A stretch of DNA of 64,000 nt from an uncultured bacterium (lineage in GTDB: Bacteria; Cyanobacteriota; Vampirovibrionia; Gastranaerophilales; Gastranaerophilaceae). The position numbers and the translations under genes are program-made. Positions within the stretch are counted from its first letter, which is position 1. Every line of letters begins with the position of its first letter. The stretch is taken from contig CAJMPQ010000004.1 in NCBI GenBank assembly GCA_905215335.1, positions 62,001 to 126,000 of the forward strand, in the 5' to 3' direction. This document shows, piece after piece, positions 26,195 to 35,668 of the stretch. The notes beneath the pieces are model-generated. The model did not search any database. It was given only the letters and a program-made list of their open reading frames with translations, and was not told the origin of the DNA.

Positions 26195-28405
26195 ATGATA
26201 AAAAGTGAATATCTTAATAAGGCGAAAGAGTTTTTCGGTTCGTCTAAAGTTGTAAAATTTTTTTACTTAGTAAGTTTTACATTTCTTGTTACGGCAATAG
26301 TTGCAACTCAGAACTTTTTCTTCCAAACCATTATAGAAAATGGGATAAGCAAAAAGGATATAATTGCCCAAAAAACATTAACTGTTGAAGATGTAAAAAG
26401 AACAGAACAACATAAACGAGAAATTGCACAAAAAGTAGAACCTATTTTAGTTCCTGCAGAAGATGATTTTATCAAATCAAATTTAGAAACATTACAAAAC
26501 TCTGTTATACAAATCCGAAAGAAACAATCTTCTGAAACTGAAAAAATAAAAGAATTAAATGTTCTTTTTGACTTGTCTGATAATCCGAAAAAAGATTTTA
26601 TTATCGACTTCTTATTACATGTAGATGACACTAGTCTAAGAGAAGCTTTCGATAAAGCCTCATTATCACTAGTTAATATTCTACAAGTTGGTATCACTGA
26701 AAAAGACTACGAAAAAGATAATATTAAAACACTAATTCAAAATAACTTAATAACTAACGTTTCTAAACGTCAAGTATCTGTTATTTCTGCGTTATTAGAA
26801 CAAGTAATTGTTCCAAATCTTGTTGTAGACGATGCGGCAACAGAAATAGCAAAACTTAATGCACAAGATTCCGTAAAACCATATAAAGTAACTTTCCAAA
26901 AAGGTGAAAAAATCGTATTTGAAGGAGAACCAGTAACCAGATTAAAAAGAGATGCCCTAAGAGAAGCAGGATATAATGTTTATGAATTAAACTGGCAAGG
27001 TATACTATCAATCTATATCTTAGTACTATTAGTAACAATAATATTCTTAGCTTATTTAAAATTCTTCGAAAAAGACTATTTAGAACCTAGATACCTATCA
27101 TTATCAGCAATGCTTACAATAATAACTTGTATAATTGCAGTAGTCCTACCAACGGGTTCATCGCCATATATATTACCTATTCCCGCTGTAATTATTATTT
27201 CAGCAATATTCTTAACTCCACGTATTGCATATTTATTATCTAGTTTAATACTCACAGTTCTTACTGTCGGTATGCAATATGAAGCTCAAGTTATGATTAC
27301 TTTCATAATTTTGTCATTAATTGGAATGATTACAGTTTCAAAAATCAGATACTCAAGAAGATTTGATTTAATCAAAGTTGGCTTCCATTTAGGAATTGCC
27401 GGTGTACTTATCATGCTAAGCTTATACTTCATCGACAAATGCTTAATTGATGTAAGTAACTATTTAATCTTAAGAAATTGTATTTTCATTTTTACAAATG
27501 GAATTATAAGTTCGATTGTTGCTCTTGGCGTATCTCCACTATTAGAAAGCACTTTCCATATCATCACACCTTACGGCTTAGCTGAACTTGGAGATCACAA
27601 CCAACCATTATTAAAAAGATTACAAATCGAAGCACCTGGAACTTATCATCACAGCTTAATGGTATCTACACTATGCGAAGCTGCAGCTGAAGCTATAGGC
27701 GCAAACCCAATCCTAGCTAGAGTTGGAGCATTTTATCACGATATAGGAAAACTAAAAAGACCATTATTCTTCGTTGAAAACCAATCTTACTTTAGTATTG
27801 AAAATCCACACAATACGCTAAACCCAAGGTTAAGTAAAATGGTTATCACTGCACACCCAAAAGATGGTATTGATTTAGCAAAAGAATATGGATTACCAAA
27901 TATTATAAATGATTTCATTCTTCAACACCATGGTGAAGGACTTGCTAAATACTTCTATAATCAAGCAGTACAAGAAGAAGGTATTGAAAACGTAAAAGAA
28001 GAACAATTTAGATATGCTGGTCCAAAACCAAATAGAAAAGAAACAGCTATTCTTATGCTAGCAGATGCTGTAGAATCAGCAGTTAGAGCAATGAAAGGTG
28101 CAACTACAGAAGAAATCGAAAAAATTATAGACAAAATCATTGTAGAACGCCTTAATGATGGACAATTAGCTGATAGTCCTCTAACTCTTAAAGATATCAA
28201 AATTATTGCAGCAACATTCAGCAGAATTCTAAGAGGTATGCAACATAATAGAATTAAATATCAAGAAAATATTGCTGAAGAATTTGCTAAAAATAAAATA
28301 GAAATGCCAAACAAAACTCTTGATGAAGATTTGGAAAGAAAAATTAAAGAATTAGAAGACTCTAAAAATAAAAAAGACTTAAAAAACAACAAAGATAAAG
28401 AATAA
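26195..28405 (+). CDS. pgpH: 7TM-HD phosphodiesterase, PgpH-type
   Basis: 736 residues: N-terminal membrane span (about 20-45), an extracellular domain (~50-265), a bundle of seven spans (~270-465), and a C-terminal HD domain. Catalytic motifs are GTYHHSLMV, FYHDIGK, ITAHPKDG and QHHGEG. The family degrades cyclic-di-AMP in Firmicutes, so the organism probably uses this messenger; no synthase (DacA-type) is in the window. Followed by ybeY and dgkA as in many Firmicutes and cyanobacteria; ybeY starts 6 bases downstream. Confidence 0.93.
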   Translation: MIKSEYLNKAKEFFGSSKVVKFFYLVSFTFLVTAIVATQNFFFQTIIENGISKKDIIAQKTLTVEDVKRTEQHKREIAQKVEPILVPAEDDFIKSNLETLQNSVIQIRKKQSSETEKIKELNVLFDLSDNPKKDFIIDFLLHVDDTSLREAFDKASLSLVNILQVGITEKDYEKDNIKTLIQNNLITNVSKRQVSVISALLEQVIVPNLVVDDAATEIAKLNAQDSVKPYKVTFQKGEKIVFEGEPVTRLKRDALREAGYNVYELNWQGILSIYILVLLVTIIFLAYLKFFEKDYLEPRYLSLSAMLTIITCIIAVVLPTGSSPYILPIPAVIIISAIFLTPRIAYLLSSLILTVLTVGMQYEAQVMITFIILSLIGMITVSKIRYSRRFDLIKVGFHLGIAGVLIMLSLYFIDKCLIDVSNYLILRNCIFIFTNGIISSIVALGVSPLLESTFHIITPYGLAELGDHNQPLLKRLQIEAPGTYHHSLMVSTLCEAAAEAIGANPILARVGAFYHDIGKLKRPLFFVENQSYFSIENPHNTLNPRLSKMVITAHPKDGIDLAKEYGLPNIINDFILQHHGEGLAKYFYNQAVQEEGIENVKEEQFRYAGPKPNRKETAILMLADAVESAVRAMKGATTEEIEKIIDKIIVERLNDGQLADSPLTLKDIKIIAATFSRILRGMQHNRIKYQENIAEEFAKNKIEMPNKTLDEDLERKIKELEDSKNKKDLKNNKDKE

Positions 28406-28410
28406 TAAAA

Positions 28411-28929
28411 ATGACTGATTTTAATATATATATAGAAAATGAATATCAAAACTGGAATCTTGAAGAAGAAAAACTCCTTCAAGATATAAAAACAATAATC
28501 TCTTATTATATGACAAAACCAGAGATTACAAATTCCTATTGTCTAAAAAATTATGACTATAAAACAATTTCATTTGATTTTCTATTTTGTGATAGCAAGA
28601 AAACACATATAATAAATAGAGAATATCGCAATAAAGATTATCCGGCAGATATCATTACATTCGCAGTATTTGCTGATTCTCCAGAGAATGAAAGATTTGT
28701 CCTTGATAATGATATCAATTTAGGAGAAATAATTATCGCACTAGATAAAATCACAGAAGAAGCGGAGAAAAAAGAAATATCAAAAGAAACAGAACTTATA
28801 TTTTTAATAAGTCATGGTATCTTACACTTACTAGGATTTGATCACCAAACAGAAGAAGAATTTAATTTTGTTGTAACTCAGCAAAAAGAAGCGCTAAAAA
28901 GTATGGGAATTATATATGACAAAATATAA
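28411..28929 (+). CDS. ybeY: Endoribonuclease YbeY
   Basis: 172 residues; single-strand RNase involved in 16S 3'-end processing and ribosome quality control. The zinc motif HGILHLLGFDH is complete, and the upstream NKDYPADIITFAVF is the conserved beta-strand core. The N-terminus has an extra ~25 residues beyond the shortest homologues. Its last 14 bases overlap dgkA, so the two are translated together. Confidence 0.95.
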   Translation: MTDFNIYIENEYQNWNLEEEKLLQDIKTIISYYMTKPEITNSYCLKNYDYKTISFDFLFCDSKKTHIINREYRNKDYPADIITFAVFADSPENERFVLDNDINLGEIIIALDKITEEAEKKEISKETELIFLISHGILHLLGFDHQTEEEFNFVVTQQKEALKSMGIIYDKI

Positions 28930-29293
28930 AAAACAAAATTTTTCAAACACCTTTAGAAATGCAAGAAAAGGAGTTCGCTTAACCCTAAAAAGTGAACGAA
29001 ACCTTAGAATACATTTATTTATTGCTATATTAGTACTAATTACCGCTTATTGCTTTAATTTTTCAATAACAAAGTTCTGTATACTACTTTTAACAATATC
29101 CTCTGTCGTTTGTGCTGAAATGTTTAATTCTGCAATAGAATTTTCATTAGATGCTATTTTTCATAATAAATATTCTAGAATGGTAGGAATGGCAAAAGAT
29201 ATAGCAGCTGGAGCTGTTATGGTAGTTACAGTAATAGCTGTAATGATTGGAGTTTTATTATTTGTACCCCCACTTATCGGGCTACTACATTAG
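28916..29293 (+). CDS. dgkA: Diacylglycerol/undecaprenol kinase DgkA
   Basis: 125 residues with three membrane helices. The family hallmarks are the N-terminal FRNARKGVRLTLKSERNLRIH, EMFNSAIEFSLD (catalytic Glu and Asn) and AKDIAAGAVM. It phosphorylates undecaprenol or diacylglycerol. Third gene of the pgpH-ybeY-dgkA operon. Confidence 0.95.
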   Translation: MTKYKKQNFSNTFRNARKGVRLTLKSERNLRIHLFIAILVLITAYCFNFSITKFCILLLTISSVVCAEMFNSAIEFSLDAIFHNKYSRMVGMAKDIAAGAVMVVTVIAVMIGVLLFVPPLIGLLH

Positions 29294-29295
29294 CA

Positions 29296-29327
29296 ACAAA
29301 AAAGGCTCTTACTGATGTAAGAACCTT
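29296..29327 (-). terminator. Terminator for the small minus-strand gene
   Basis: AAGG.TCTTAC arms around a 4-base loop with one mismatch (29302-29312 with 29317-29327). The T-run appears when read on the minus strand (TTTTTTG), so it terminates the gene ending at 29358 and only weakly dgkA. Confidence 0.6.
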
Positions 29328-29357
29328 AAACTTTTACCGAATAAACTTATAAACTTA

Positions 29358-29561
29358 TTAATTGTTACTTAATACCAAACGGAAAGTAGCTAAATTTTTA
29401 ATCGATAACATAGCATGTTTGTTATGTTGCTCTTCAGAAATATTGAAAATTCTAATAATTCTTTGGATTTCAGCTAAATCTTTATATGATTCAATTTTAT
29501 AAACATTTTCAATTGGATCTGCAACTACTGACATCAATGTGTTTAATTCTTGTTCTTTCAT
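29358..29561 (-). CDS. Small helical protein, unknown function
   Basis: 67 residues from the ATG at 29561 (MKEQELNTLMSVV), chosen because AGAGGAT lies upstream. A longer frame to 29648 has a basic, unlikely N-terminus with no ribosome site. Fully helical; no motif recognised. Confidence 0.6.
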   Translation of the reverse strand: MKEQELNTLMSVVADPIENVYKIESYKDLAEIQRIIRIFNISEEQHNKHAMLSIKNLATFRLVLSNN

Positions 29562-29671
29562 ATTACCGATTATCCTCTTTCCTATTACTCTTATATAAAG
29601 TATTTTTTTTTTTGAGAATTGCCTTTTTAGAGTTTTCACTGTTAACACATCTTAACAAAAGTATAAAAAGC

Positions 29672-29929
29672 TTAAGCTAGCGTATCAAAACGCCTAGCAA
29701 CGAGCTCAGTTGACATATTAGGGTGACTTAAACTATAAGGGCCATCACCATATATTGCACTAGCAAAATTAGAAGAAAAATCAGCTGATTCAGTATTCGA
29801 AATATAAGACATTTTATTTGAAGATAAGAGTCTGTAAATTCCAACACTACGAGAAGGATTAGTATTGTTATAATCCATCACTTTTCCTATTGGAGACGTT
29901 GTATTAGAACCAGAGTAAACGTAGACCAT
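29672..29929 (-). CDS. Small protein, unknown function
   Basis: 85 residues, Ser/Asn/Tyr-rich (VYVYSGSNTTSPIG...), low in Lys, no signal peptide. Weak ribosome site (AGGGAT about 14 bases upstream). Composition suggests a small structural or surface-type protein; could be spurious. Confidence 0.4.
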   Translation of the reverse strand: MVYVYSGSNTTSPIGKVMDYNNTNPSRSVGIYRLLSSNKMSYISNTESADFSSNFASAIYGDGPYSLSHPNMSTELVARRFDTLA

Positions 29930-30092
29930 ATTCCTATATATCCCTTATATATATTATAACATATCTAATTACAAAATTTAACCCTTAATACGCAATAATA
30001 ATCATTAAGATATATTAAGAAAATATCAATATTATCTTTTAATTATAGCAATTTTATATACTAAAAAAACTTTATATATATGTAAACACGAG

Positions 30093-30212
30093 GAGTGCTT
30101 AAATTGAGGAATCACAAATAGACTTTAAGCACACACTTCACACTTCACTATTACGAGGAATGGTACAAAATTTACATTCCAAGGGCCTTTTCTTTTAAAG
30201 GCTCTTTTTTTT
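30093..30212 (+). ncRNA. Candidate structured small RNA
   Basis: A gene-free stretch with a perfect 9-bp stem (GTGCTTAAA at 30095-30103 with TTTAAGCAC at 30124-30132, 20-base loop), a C/A-rich linker and a terminal rho-independent hairpin. No long frame is present; two tiny frames (5 and 12 codons) each follow an AGGA-like site, so a short leader peptide is an alternative. The next + gene begins 455 bases further, so it is more likely an independent RNA than a riboswitch. It matches no RNA family I recognise. Confidence 0.45.
30181..30212 (+). terminator. Rho-independent terminator of the candidate RNA
   Basis: GGGCCTTT (30183-30190) pairs with AAAGGCTC (30197-30204), one G-U pair, followed by eight T. 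Confidence 0.85.
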
Positions 30213-30269
30213 ATGCAAAAATACTACATAACCATAACCAACAAATACTAGTAAACAAACATTGTAAAA

Positions 30270-30416
30270 TTATTTATTTTTTACAACTGCAAGAACTTCA
30301 GCTAGTTTACCAGAACGGTTATTTTTAAAATATATTTCTTTTACTTGGGGTTCTTTAGGTTTAAATTCATCTTTTTGGTAACCAAATAAGAACTTCATAA
30401 ATTCTTTACTGTACAT
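30270..30416 (-). CDS. 48-residue basic small protein
   Basis: Frame MYSKEFMKFLFG...AVVKNK, 48 residues, with AGGAGTCTT just before the ATG and a TATAAT-like box about 60 bases upstream on the minus strand. Basic and amphipathic, no signal peptide. Too short for standard gene calling, but the ribosome site and clean start support a real gene. Function unknown. Confidence 0.6.
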   Translation of the reverse strand: MYSKEFMKFLFGYQKDEFKPKEPQVKEIYFKNNRSGKLAEVLAVVKNK

Positions 30417-30618
30417 AAGACTCCTTTACACACTTGTCCAATTTAAAACTTCACACATATATAATAAAACATATTATACACAAATATTGCTAAATGTATA
30501 TAAATTGTTACAAATTTAGTAGTTTGAAATATTACCCTGTTGAATAAGTAGTTTTACTAATGTTTTCAAAGTCTTAAAACGTACATAATTTGGTATAAGT
30601 TTGTTTTTTAAATAAAAC

Positions 30619-30643
30619 TTTTGTTTATTTTTAATAAACAAAA
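30619..30643. repeat. Perfect inverted repeat before the SLH gene
   Basis: TTTTGTTTATT and AATAAACAAAA, 11 bp, 3-base loop, ending 24 bases before the SLH gene ATG. It would fold as a hairpin in the 5' leader just before the AAGGAGGT ribosome site, or act as an operator; there is no T-run, so it is not a terminator. Confidence 0.6.
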
Positions 30644-30667
30644 CTCACACTTAACAAGGAGGTAAAA

Positions 30668-32698
30668 ATGTCAATTAAAAAACTAACTGTGGCAGCTGCG
30701 ATTGCCGTTGGAATAGCAACGTGTTCCTTGAATTCTGCGATGGCAGCTTGCCCGTGCAACAACCAAGCACCGGAGGAAGCAATGCCAGTAGTAACAGGTC
30801 CAGCCTGTCCGGTTGAAACCCCACAAACATGTACAAAATGTAAAAAAACAAAAACAGATTGCGAATGCAAAAAGAAAGAACCTTGTCCGGTAAAAAAACA
30901 AGACCCATGTCCATGCCCACCTAAAAAAGATGACTGTGGATGTCCGGATCAAGTAAGTTGTGACAAACCGGCAGTACCATCAACAGCACTTTGCCCACAA
31001 ACAGGTAAACCTGATAAAGCTGAAATGAAACAAGTTTATGGTTATCCACAAGCTATTTATGGTACAAACAACTACGTAGGTGAACCTGCAAACTCTATAT
31101 TCTCAACTGAAAGAGCTGCAAAAGGTTGCCCTGCAAGCCAAATGTCTTCAAATATAAGTGGCGTAACAGTGTCTTCTGAAGGACAAATGACAGGCGCTGC
31201 AACTCAAATGCCTTGTTTAAACGAATGTCCTGGTAAATACAATGGAATTTCTATTGACAGAAATGAACGAAAAATGGACGGCAACTCTTGTCCTATAGAT
31301 ATCCAATCTGCAAATTCAATTAATGCAGTTAAAAAGACTCTAATCCCTTACGAAATTCCACAACAAATTCAGAACATTACAGGTGGTGCCGCATCATTAG
31401 GCGGATGTCAATTCCCTGACGTTCCAAATGGTTATTGGGCTGCTTGCGATATTGATAAATTAGCAATAAACGATGTTGTTGTTGGTTATCCTGATGGTTA
31501 CTTCAAACCAAATCAAAAAATATCTCGTGCTGAATTTGCAACAATGTTAGTCAAAGGTTTTAACTTGAACTGTGATTTAGATAAACAATCTTTATTCTCA
31601 GATGTTCCAAGAAACAACTGGGCTAACGCTGCAATTGCTAAAGCAGTAGATGAAGATCTACTAAAAGGTTATCCAAACAAAACATTCAAACCTAATGCTC
31701 CAGTAACCCGTGTTGAAGCATTAACATCTATCGCTAAAGGTATGACTTGTGATATCGACAGATGTAAAGCTGACGAAATCTTAAGTAAATACGCTGATGG
31801 TAATAAAATTCCAGAATGGGCAAGAATTCCTGTTGCAAAATCATTAGATAGCGGTGCATTAAAAGATTCACCAAATCCAAACATGATTATGCCACATCAA
31901 AACGCATCACGTGCTGATATTGCGTCTATGATGCAAACTGTTCGTGTAGCTTTAGGTTACGACACAAACCCTAAAACTGCAAATAATCTATGCCCAGCTT
32001 GTCCTGTAGATAAAAACGCATTAATTGAACACGAAGAAATCGTAAAAATTCCTACATTGAAATTATCAATGATAGACCAATTAACTGCAAAATCATCTCA
32101 CGTAGGACAATACTTCAGAGCAAATACCCTTGAAGATATTACTATCAATGGTGTGACATACCCTTGTGGTTCAACAGTAACAGGTCAAGTTGTTGAAGTA
32201 ATCAGACCATCAGGTTGTGAAAAAGGTGCTTTAAAACTTGCATTTACTGAAATTAAAAATGGCGATTGTAAAACAAAATTACCAAAACAAATTTTACAAG
32301 CTCAAGTTAACAAATCAAAAAATGTTAACCCTGTAGCTAGATTAGTAGAAATGCCATTCACTTGGGCTGGCTCACTAGTAGGTATTGTAGGTAGAACTGC
32401 CGGTGGTATCCTTACAAACGTAGGTAACGCTGCCGAAAACATTTCAAATGATGCGGGTTACATGTTAGGACACGCATTCCAAGGTCAATTTGGTGCTGCG
32501 GCTAGAAGCTTAGGCGATGGTTTATTTGAAACGGTTAAAGCTCCAGTTGATGTAACAAGAACAGCTCTATCTGGTACTATGGGCTTATTCCAAACTACCG
32601 GTGATGAATTTGCTTACCTTGTTGATCCTCGCGGATACAAAATATCTGCAATAAATCCTAGGGAACACGTTACTATCGCTTTCGGTTGTAATGAATAA
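30668..32698 (+). CDS. SLH-domain surface protein, cysteine-rich N-terminus
   Basis: 676 residues. Signal peptide ends AMA|A at residue 26. Residues 28-110 hold 14 Cys in CPC/CxC/CxxC clusters. Three SLH motifs occupy about 249-430 (FPDVPNGYWA...GYPDGYFKPN; FSDVPRNNWA...GYPNKTFKPN; a weaker IPEWARIPVA). Residues ~455-550 form a beta domain also seen in the secreted protein at 48.3 kb, followed by a Gly-rich hydrophobic segment. SLH domains bind peptidoglycan-linked polymer and tether the envelope; cyanobacterial relatives include SLH porins, though no long barrel is seen here. A strong AAGGAGGT ribosome site suggests high expression. Confidence 0.88.
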   Translation: MSIKKLTVAAAIAVGIATCSLNSAMAACPCNNQAPEEAMPVVTGPACPVETPQTCTKCKKTKTDCECKKKEPCPVKKQDPCPCPPKKDDCGCPDQVSCDKPAVPSTALCPQTGKPDKAEMKQVYGYPQAIYGTNNYVGEPANSIFSTERAAKGCPASQMSSNISGVTVSSEGQMTGAATQMPCLNECPGKYNGISIDRNERKMDGNSCPIDIQSANSINAVKKTLIPYEIPQQIQNITGGAASLGGCQFPDVPNGYWAACDIDKLAINDVVVGYPDGYFKPNQKISRAEFATMLVKGFNLNCDLDKQSLFSDVPRNNWANAAIAKAVDEDLLKGYPNKTFKPNAPVTRVEALTSIAKGMTCDIDRCKADEILSKYADGNKIPEWARIPVAKSLDSGALKDSPNPNMIMPHQNASRADIASMMQTVRVALGYDTNPKTANNLCPACPVDKNALIEHEEIVKIPTLKLSMIDQLTAKSSHVGQYFRANTLEDITINGVTYPCGSTVTGQVVEVIRPSGCEKGALKLAFTEIKNGDCKTKLPKQILQAQVNKSKNVNPVARLVEMPFTWAGSLVGIVGRTAGGILTNVGNAAENISNDAGYMLGHAFQGQFGAAARSLGDGLFETVKAPVDVTRTALSGTMGLFQTTGDEFAYLVDPRGYKISAINPREHVTIAFGCNE

Positions 32699-32741
32699 AA
32701 CCAGAACAATTCGAAAAAATAGTTGACTTCATCACCTAATA

Positions 32742-32780
32742 GAGGGCCTCGTACAATATGTACGAGGCCCTCATATTTAT
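32742..32780. terminator. Strong hairpin terminator
   Basis: Perfect 13-bp stem (GAGGGCCTCGTAC / GTACGAGGCCCTC, 5-base loop) followed by an AT-rich T-biased tract, between the SLH gene and the convergent transporter gene. It is the most GC-rich hairpin in the window. Confidence 0.85.
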
Positions 32781-32804
32781 TTTATTTATTACTGAATTCA
32801 ACTA

Positions 32805-34127
32805 CTAATGTAAATATCTGAAATATAAATAGAATGAACTCAATACTAATGAAATTAATGTTACCAAAGAACCATACTTCATAAATCTGAAGAATGAAAT
32901 TTTATGTCCTTTAGAAGCTGCAGTTTCACTAACTAAAACGTTAGCCGCAGCACCAATAATTGTTAAGTTTCCACCTAAACAAGCACCTAGTGACAATGCC
33001 CACCATAGAGCATGTGTGTGACCTGTTATTGCATTTGGATTAGCTGGATTTATCAATTCTGAAATTAACGGAGCCATTGTTGCTGTGTATGGAATATTAT
33101 CAATAATACCTGATAAAATACCTGAAGCCCATAAAATAATCATTGTTGCAGCTTCTAAACTACCATGTGTTAATACAATTAATTGATCTGCTAAGAATTT
33201 AATACCACCATTAGCTTCAAAACCTCCGATGATAATAAATAAACCTACAAAGAAAAAGATTGTTAACCATTCAACATCTCTGTAAATTTCTTTTGGTTTT
33301 TCGAATAATAACAAGAATGATGCACCTGCTACTGCAAATACAAATGCTGAAATATGAGTAATATCATGAGTTACAAAACCTAATATTACTAAAGCTAAAG
33401 TAATTACTGAACGAATCATTAAGTTTTTATCAGTAATAGTTTTTGAATTGTCTAAATTTGCAATATGTTCCATTTTTTCAGGAGTAGCTTTCAAACCTTT
33501 TCTGAATAAGAACACTAATGTTGCAACAGAAACAACAAAAATAAGAGCAACAATTGGAGTAAGTTCAACAACAAAATCCATAAAGCTTAATCCTGCTCTT
33601 GTACCAATAATAATGTTTGGTGGATCTCCAATTAATGTTGCAGTACCACCGATATTTGAAGCTAAAACTTCAGTAATCAAAAATGGTACAGGATCTGTTT
33701 CAAATTCTTTTGCAATTACAAATGTAATTGGCATCATAAGAACAACTGTTGTTACGTTGTCTAAAAATGCTGATGCAATTGCTGTAAAAGCTGCAAGAGC
33801 AAACAAAACTGTTTTTGGATGACCTTTGGTTGCTTTTAATAAATTCAATGCCATCCATTTGAATACGCCACTTCTACTTGCGATATTTACGATAATCATC
33901 ATACCAATAAGTAAGAAGATAACTTCAAAATCGACATATTCAAAAACACCTTTAACATTATCATGTAAATTTAATGATAATGGAATCAATCCTAGTAACA
34001 TTGTTAAAGATGCACCAACCAATGCTACTACTGATTTTTGAATTTTTTCGCTGGCAATAAAGATATAAGCAATTAAAAGAATTGCACCAGAAATAATCAT
34101 GCCATGCGAGTGAATAAAATCTAACAT
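32805..34127 (-). CDS. ArsB/NhaD-type ion transporter
   Basis: 440 residues with 10-12 membrane helices, of the ion-transporter superfamily that includes NhaD Na+/H+ antiporters and ArsB. Seen: AFLDNVTTVVLMMPITFVIA, IGGTATLIGDPPNIIIGT (substrate loop), and in the second half IIDNIPYTATMAPL and GNLTIIGAAANV, giving the paired inverted-repeat motifs. The exact ion is not readable; Na+/H+ exchange is as likely as arsenite or citrate. GGGAG precedes the ATG. An extended -10 lies upstream. Confidence 0.87.
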   Translation of the reverse strand: MLDFIHSHGMIISGAILLIAYIFIASEKIQKSVVALVGASLTMLLGLIPLSLNLHDNVKGVFEYVDFEVIFLLIGMMIIVNIASRSGVFKWMALNLLKATKGHPKTVLFALAAFTAIASAFLDNVTTVVLMMPITFVIAKEFETDPVPFLITEVLASNIGGTATLIGDPPNIIIGTRAGLSFMDFVVELTPIVALIFVVSVATLVFLFRKGLKATPEKMEHIANLDNSKTITDKNLMIRSVITLALVILGFVTHDITHISAFVFAVAGASFLLLFEKPKEIYRDVEWLTIFFFVGLFIIIGGFEANGGIKFLADQLIVLTHGSLEAATMIILWASGILSGIIDNIPYTATMAPLISELINPANPNAITGHTHALWWALSLGACLGGNLTIIGAAANVLVSETAASKGHKISFFRFMKYGSLVTLISLVLSSFYLYFRYLH

Positions 34128-34156
34128 TTATCAATCTCCCTTATTTATCAAGGTTA

Positions 34157-34165
34157 ATTATAACA
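34157..34165 (-). promoter_or_regulatory. Extended -10 promoter for the transporter gene
   Basis: Minus strand TGT followed by TATAAT (34157-34162), about 29 bases before the ATG; no clear -35. Confidence 0.45.
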
Positions 34166-34242
34166 TGAACAGAAAATAAAAAATATGTGGGACTATTACA
34201 ACAATTATTAGCCCCGCATACCAAATTTCCAAGCAAACCTTT

Positions 34243-35610
34243 TTATATTTTATGACTTACTAAAGCATATATATCGTTAAATACAACTAAAATCATAAAT
34301 ATAATCAATAATAAAAAGAAGAATGAACTTACTTTATTTATAGTTTCTTCATCTACAGGTTTCCCTCTTAATTTTTCAATAAGTAGGAACATAAAATGAC
34401 CACCATCTAATGCTGGTATTGGTAAAAAGTTAACCAATGCCAAATCTAGAGAAATCATCGCAGTTAATAATAAACCTGAGAAAAATCCATTATTTTGAAT
34501 AACATCGCCACCGATTTTTGTAATAACAACAATACCGTGCAAATCTTTTACCGGAATTTTACCTGTAAATAACTGCCACAAACCATATACTAAAATATAA
34601 GTTTGTTCCCAAAGATACTTGCAGCTACCAGTAATAGCAGCTACCGGATTTTTTGTTGGCACAAGAACTTGACGAGCCTCTATTGCAACACCTATTAAAC
34701 CCTTTTCATTCGGATAAATTGGTTTCAATTCAACGACTTTCTTATCTCTTAAAACTTTAATATTCAAAGGTCTTTTTCCATCAGATATGGCATAAGCAAT
34801 ATCTGATAATGTTGTTTTACCATCAGATACATAAGACTGTTTACCTCTTAATTTATCTCTTAATTTTATTTGAGCTTCCGATAAACTAACTTGACTATCT
34901 TTATAAAGCTTATATCCCTTCAACGTTTCATCATCAATTTTTATTGGTTGTTCAGCTTGAACCTTAGGTAAAGCCACAACTGTTAAATCTTTAATAGGTT
35001 CATCTTCTTGTAATCTAGGATTTAGCTTTTTCAAGTTTTCTAAATTTGATTGCACAAATTCTTTATCAACTTTACCATCAAAAGGTTTGCTATTTTGAGC
35101 ATATAAAGTTAATGCATAACTTGAATTAATATCTGATCCGTTGATATTTATAACTCTATCATTTTTTTGCATACCACTTTGCCAAACAGACTCGCCTTTT
35201 GCAGCTGCAATTTTGTTTATATACACTTGGTAATTACCAGATGGTAATTTACCCCAAACAATAGCTGTTATTAAAACTAGGAAAAATGCTGTAATAATAT
35301 TTGCAATAACACCTGCAGAAATTACAACCATTCTTTGCCATACAGGTTTATTTATAAATCTATCTTCAGAATCAGCTGGTAAATCAGAGTCCTTTTCATC
35401 ATCAGGAAAAGATACATAACCACCTAATAAAAATGCATGCACTAAAACTTCAACATCACCTATTTTTTTACTCCATAAAGTTGGACCAATAGGTAAACCA
35501 AAACCAAACTTCGATACCTTAATTTTAAAAGCTCGAGCCGCAAAAAAGTGGCCAGCTTCATGAACTAAAACTAAAAAGCTTAGTAACAAAATCATTATTA
35601 TTATAGACAT
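34243..35610 (-). CDS. rseP: Site-2 protease RseP (M50)
   Basis: 455 residues. The membrane zinc protease has HEAGH at residues 17-21 and the second metal motif in FLPIPALDGGHFM near the C-terminus; four spans bracket a long periplasmic part with PDZ-like content (WQSGMQKNDRVININGSDI). Cleaves membrane-embedded anti-sigma factors and leftover signal peptides. The anti-sigma at 19.2 kb, with one span and a short tail, is a plausible substrate. AGAGGAT precedes the ATG. Neighbour genes (pheS upstream) are typical housekeeping. Confidence 0.93.
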   Translation of the reverse strand: MSIIIMILLLSFLVLVHEAGHFFAARAFKIKVSKFGFGLPIGPTLWSKKIGDVEVLVHAFLLGGYVSFPDDEKDSDLPADSEDRFINKPVWQRMVVISAGVIANIITAFFLVLITAIVWGKLPSGNYQVYINKIAAAKGESVWQSGMQKNDRVININGSDINSSYALTLYAQNSKPFDGKVDKEFVQSNLENLKKLNPRLQEDEPIKDLTVVALPKVQAEQPIKIDDETLKGYKLYKDSQVSLSEAQIKLRDKLRGKQSYVSDGKTTLSDIAYAISDGKRPLNIKVLRDKKVVELKPIYPNEKGLIGVAIEARQVLVPTKNPVAAITGSCKYLWEQTYILVYGLWQLFTGKIPVKDLHGIVVITKIGGDVIQNNGFFSGLLLTAMISLDLALVNFLPIPALDGGHFMFLLIEKLRGKPVDEETINKVSSFFFLLLIIFMILVVFNDIYALVSHKI

Positions 35611-35668
35611 AAATATCCTCTACCTTACTTATCGTTGATAAATTTATTTAGCAATATTTGTATGCGTT

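Noticed and set aside
29302..29327. Terminator for dgkA on the + strand
   Set aside because: The + side has no proper T-run; the T-run is on the minus strand, so it serves the small minus-strand gene.
30631..30952. Three Cys/Trp/Phe-rich minus-strand frames over the SLH N-terminus
   Set aside because: They are antisense to the signal peptide and Cys-rich part of the SLH protein; the Cys/Trp content mirrors its codons.
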